Assembly: GCA_015065785.1 (NCBI GenBank)
Contig: SVPR01000001.1
Location: 141,863-205,862 of the forward strand
Source: Oscillospiraceae bacterium
Lineage (GTDB): Bacteria > Bacillota > Clostridia > Oscillospirales > Acutalibacteraceae
DNA: 64,000 nucleotides
Direction of reading: 5' to 3'
The translations under genes were made by a program, and so were the position numbers. Below the pieces are notes generated by a model. It was not told where the DNA came from, searched no databases, and was given only the letters and a program-made list of their open reading frames with translations. Every line of letters begins with the position of its first letter. Within the stretch, counting starts at the first letter, position 1. This document shows, piece after piece, positions 63,187-64,000 of the stretch.

Positions 63187-63981
63187 ATGAAAAAATTAGG
63201 ATTCACTAAAAAAAGATTACTCGCCTTTCTTTTCACTTTAATTTTACCTGTGTTTTCCTTAATTTGTGGCAGTATTCTTCTTATGTCAGATTGTTTAATC
63301 AATCTTTCTTTCCTCTTAACATTTATAATCTTTCCTGTACTTACCATAATAGCACTTGGTTTTACTATATTTTATAACACAAAAACCTTGCTAAAGGTCT
63401 TTTTCTCTACACTTCTTACAATATTATTTGCTTTGCTTCTTTCTGTTGGTTATATATATGGTGAATATGTAATGCTTTGGCACTATGAGGATGAGATGCT
63501 TGAAGCTGAATACTCTGAAATAGCAGAAACCAAAAAGCTTATGCCAACTTTAGATGAAGTCGGAAGTCCTGTTGATATTGATTATTATAATGTATATATT
63601 CAATATTTCATTTATTTCACACCTGAAACTGATTATCTGATTTGTGAATATACACCTGAAGAATATAAAACGCAAAAGAACGCTCTTTTTGAAAAATTCA
63701 TCTTCCAGGAAGACAAATTATCAAACCTTGATGCAAGTTGTGAGGCTACGACAGAGCTTGATGGCTTTACATTTCGCTCCTTATCTATTGATGAAAAAAG
63801 CTATAAATCGAGTATTGACTACCCAAAGCAAATGATGCTTATAGCTTATTCAGATAAAACAAACGAAATAATTTATATATCTTTTTATGATGACGATATA
63901 GATTATCTGACTTCACTTTCAGAATTTATTAATGATGACTGTGGCTGGAAATATATTCGTAAATATATTTTAACTAAATAA
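63187..63981 (+). CDS. Membrane-anchored protein of unknown function
   Basis: A 264-aa protein from ATG 63187 behind AAGGAG; TTG 63160 is rejected. The N-terminus has three or four membrane helices (about 10-32, 37-60, 63-85, perhaps 85-100), then an acidic, Tyr- and Glu-rich extracytoplasmic or cytoplasmic domain of about 160 aa (YTPEEYKTQKNALFEKF ... DCGWKYIRKYILTK). No family is recognised. It lies 73 bp after the other unknown gene and ends 19 bases from the window edge. Confidence 0.6.
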   Translation: MKKLGFTKKRLLAFLFTLILPVFSLICGSILLMSDCLINLSFLLTFIIFPVLTIIALGFTIFYNTKTLLKVFFSTLLTILFALLLSVGYIYGEYVMLWHYEDEMLEAEYSEIAETKKLMPTLDEVGSPVDIDYYNVYIQYFIYFTPETDYLICEYTPEEYKTQKNALFEKFIFQEDKLSNLDASCEATTELDGFTFRSLSIDEKSYKSSIDYPKQMMLIAYSDKTNEIIYISFYDDDIDYLTSLSEFINDDCGWKYIRKYILTK

Positions 63982-64000
63982 AATTGTTAATTTTTATGTT

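Overview
The window is a 64 kb piece of a low-GC, endospore-forming, anaerobic-type Firmicute chromosome, most likely a gut Clostridia member of the Oscillospirales/Ruminococcaceae kind. The evidence is the AT-rich codon use, strong GGAGG ribosome sites, vegetative TTGACA/TATAAT promoters, a Trp T-box, an FMN riboswitch, a short editing-less ProRS, a PPi-type phosphofructokinase and scattered sporulation genes (spoIIM-like, cwlD, spoIVFA/spoIVFB-like, sigK, a BofC-like protein). The lineage is inferred from content only. No rRNA, CRISPR array, prophage or insertion sequence was found. Most of the window is ordinary core genome.

Layout. 1-4.3 kb (+): end of a histidine operon (hisA tail, hisF, a glycosidase-like gene, hisIE), then a split ThrE-type exporter pair. 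4.4-6.4 kb (-): accessory island with an HTH protein, a zinc-ribbon membrane protein and a 59-aa acidic protein. 6.6-10.5 kb (-): iron alcohol dehydrogenase, CmpB-like membrane protein, HD protein, tyrS. 10.6-15.8 kb (+): DUF2975/HTH/DUF4173-like trio, FMN riboswitch-ribU, acpP-proS. 15.8-19.1 kb: small HD hydrolase and, convergent to it, asd-dapA-dapB. 19.2-23.1 kb (+): queA-tgt, yajC, a YrzE-like gene, spoIIM. 23.1-36.5 kb (-): Xer recombinase, a 39-aa protein, a GME-fold-like protein, radA, cwlD, the DUF2344/radical-SAM pair, spoIVFB/spoIVFA-like, an ABC-F protein, manA, an exonuclease and an M28 peptidase. 36.7-42.6 kb: GH95 glycosidase (+) facing xylB-xylA (-), then pnuC. 42.7-45.1 kb (-): T-box-trpB-TSUP. 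45.1-50.1 kb (-): MFS carrier, GIY-YIG and S23 four-helix genes, a hairpin cluster, an ATPase-only GMP synthase and a CofE-like gene. 50.2-55.2 kb: DapA-like aldolase, ruvX, class A PBP, BofC-like gene, ispD/tarI. 55.2-55.5 kb: a structured gene-free block. 55.5-62.3 kb: sugar-phosphate transferase, sigK, a large HD-GYP protein with decayed GGDEF/EAL modules, PPi-type PFK. 62.4-64 kb: tRNA-Ser(CGA) and two unrecognised genes.

How it works together. Histidine, lysine and diaminopimelate (asd, dapA, dapB), queuosine, xylose and mannose enzymes sit beside wall synthesis (PBP1A, ispD/tarI, sugar transferase) and sporulation functions. Regulation can be read directly in several places: FMN control of riboflavin uptake, tRNA-Trp control of trpB with a possible second layer at the ribosome site, a direct-repeat operator in front of the DUF2975/HTH operon, and several intergenic hairpins whose 3' edge doubles as the next gene's ribosome site.

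No complete new defence or mobile system is evident. The best candidates for something undescribed are a 34-bp perfect palindrome with a 6-bp centre immediately upstream of the Xer recombinase, a folded repeat-like block at 55.2-55.46 kb, and a hairpin cluster beside the S23/GIY-YIG genes. Two further candidates are the layered trpB leader and a structured stretch with 16-bp inverted arms around a 39-aa membrane protein.
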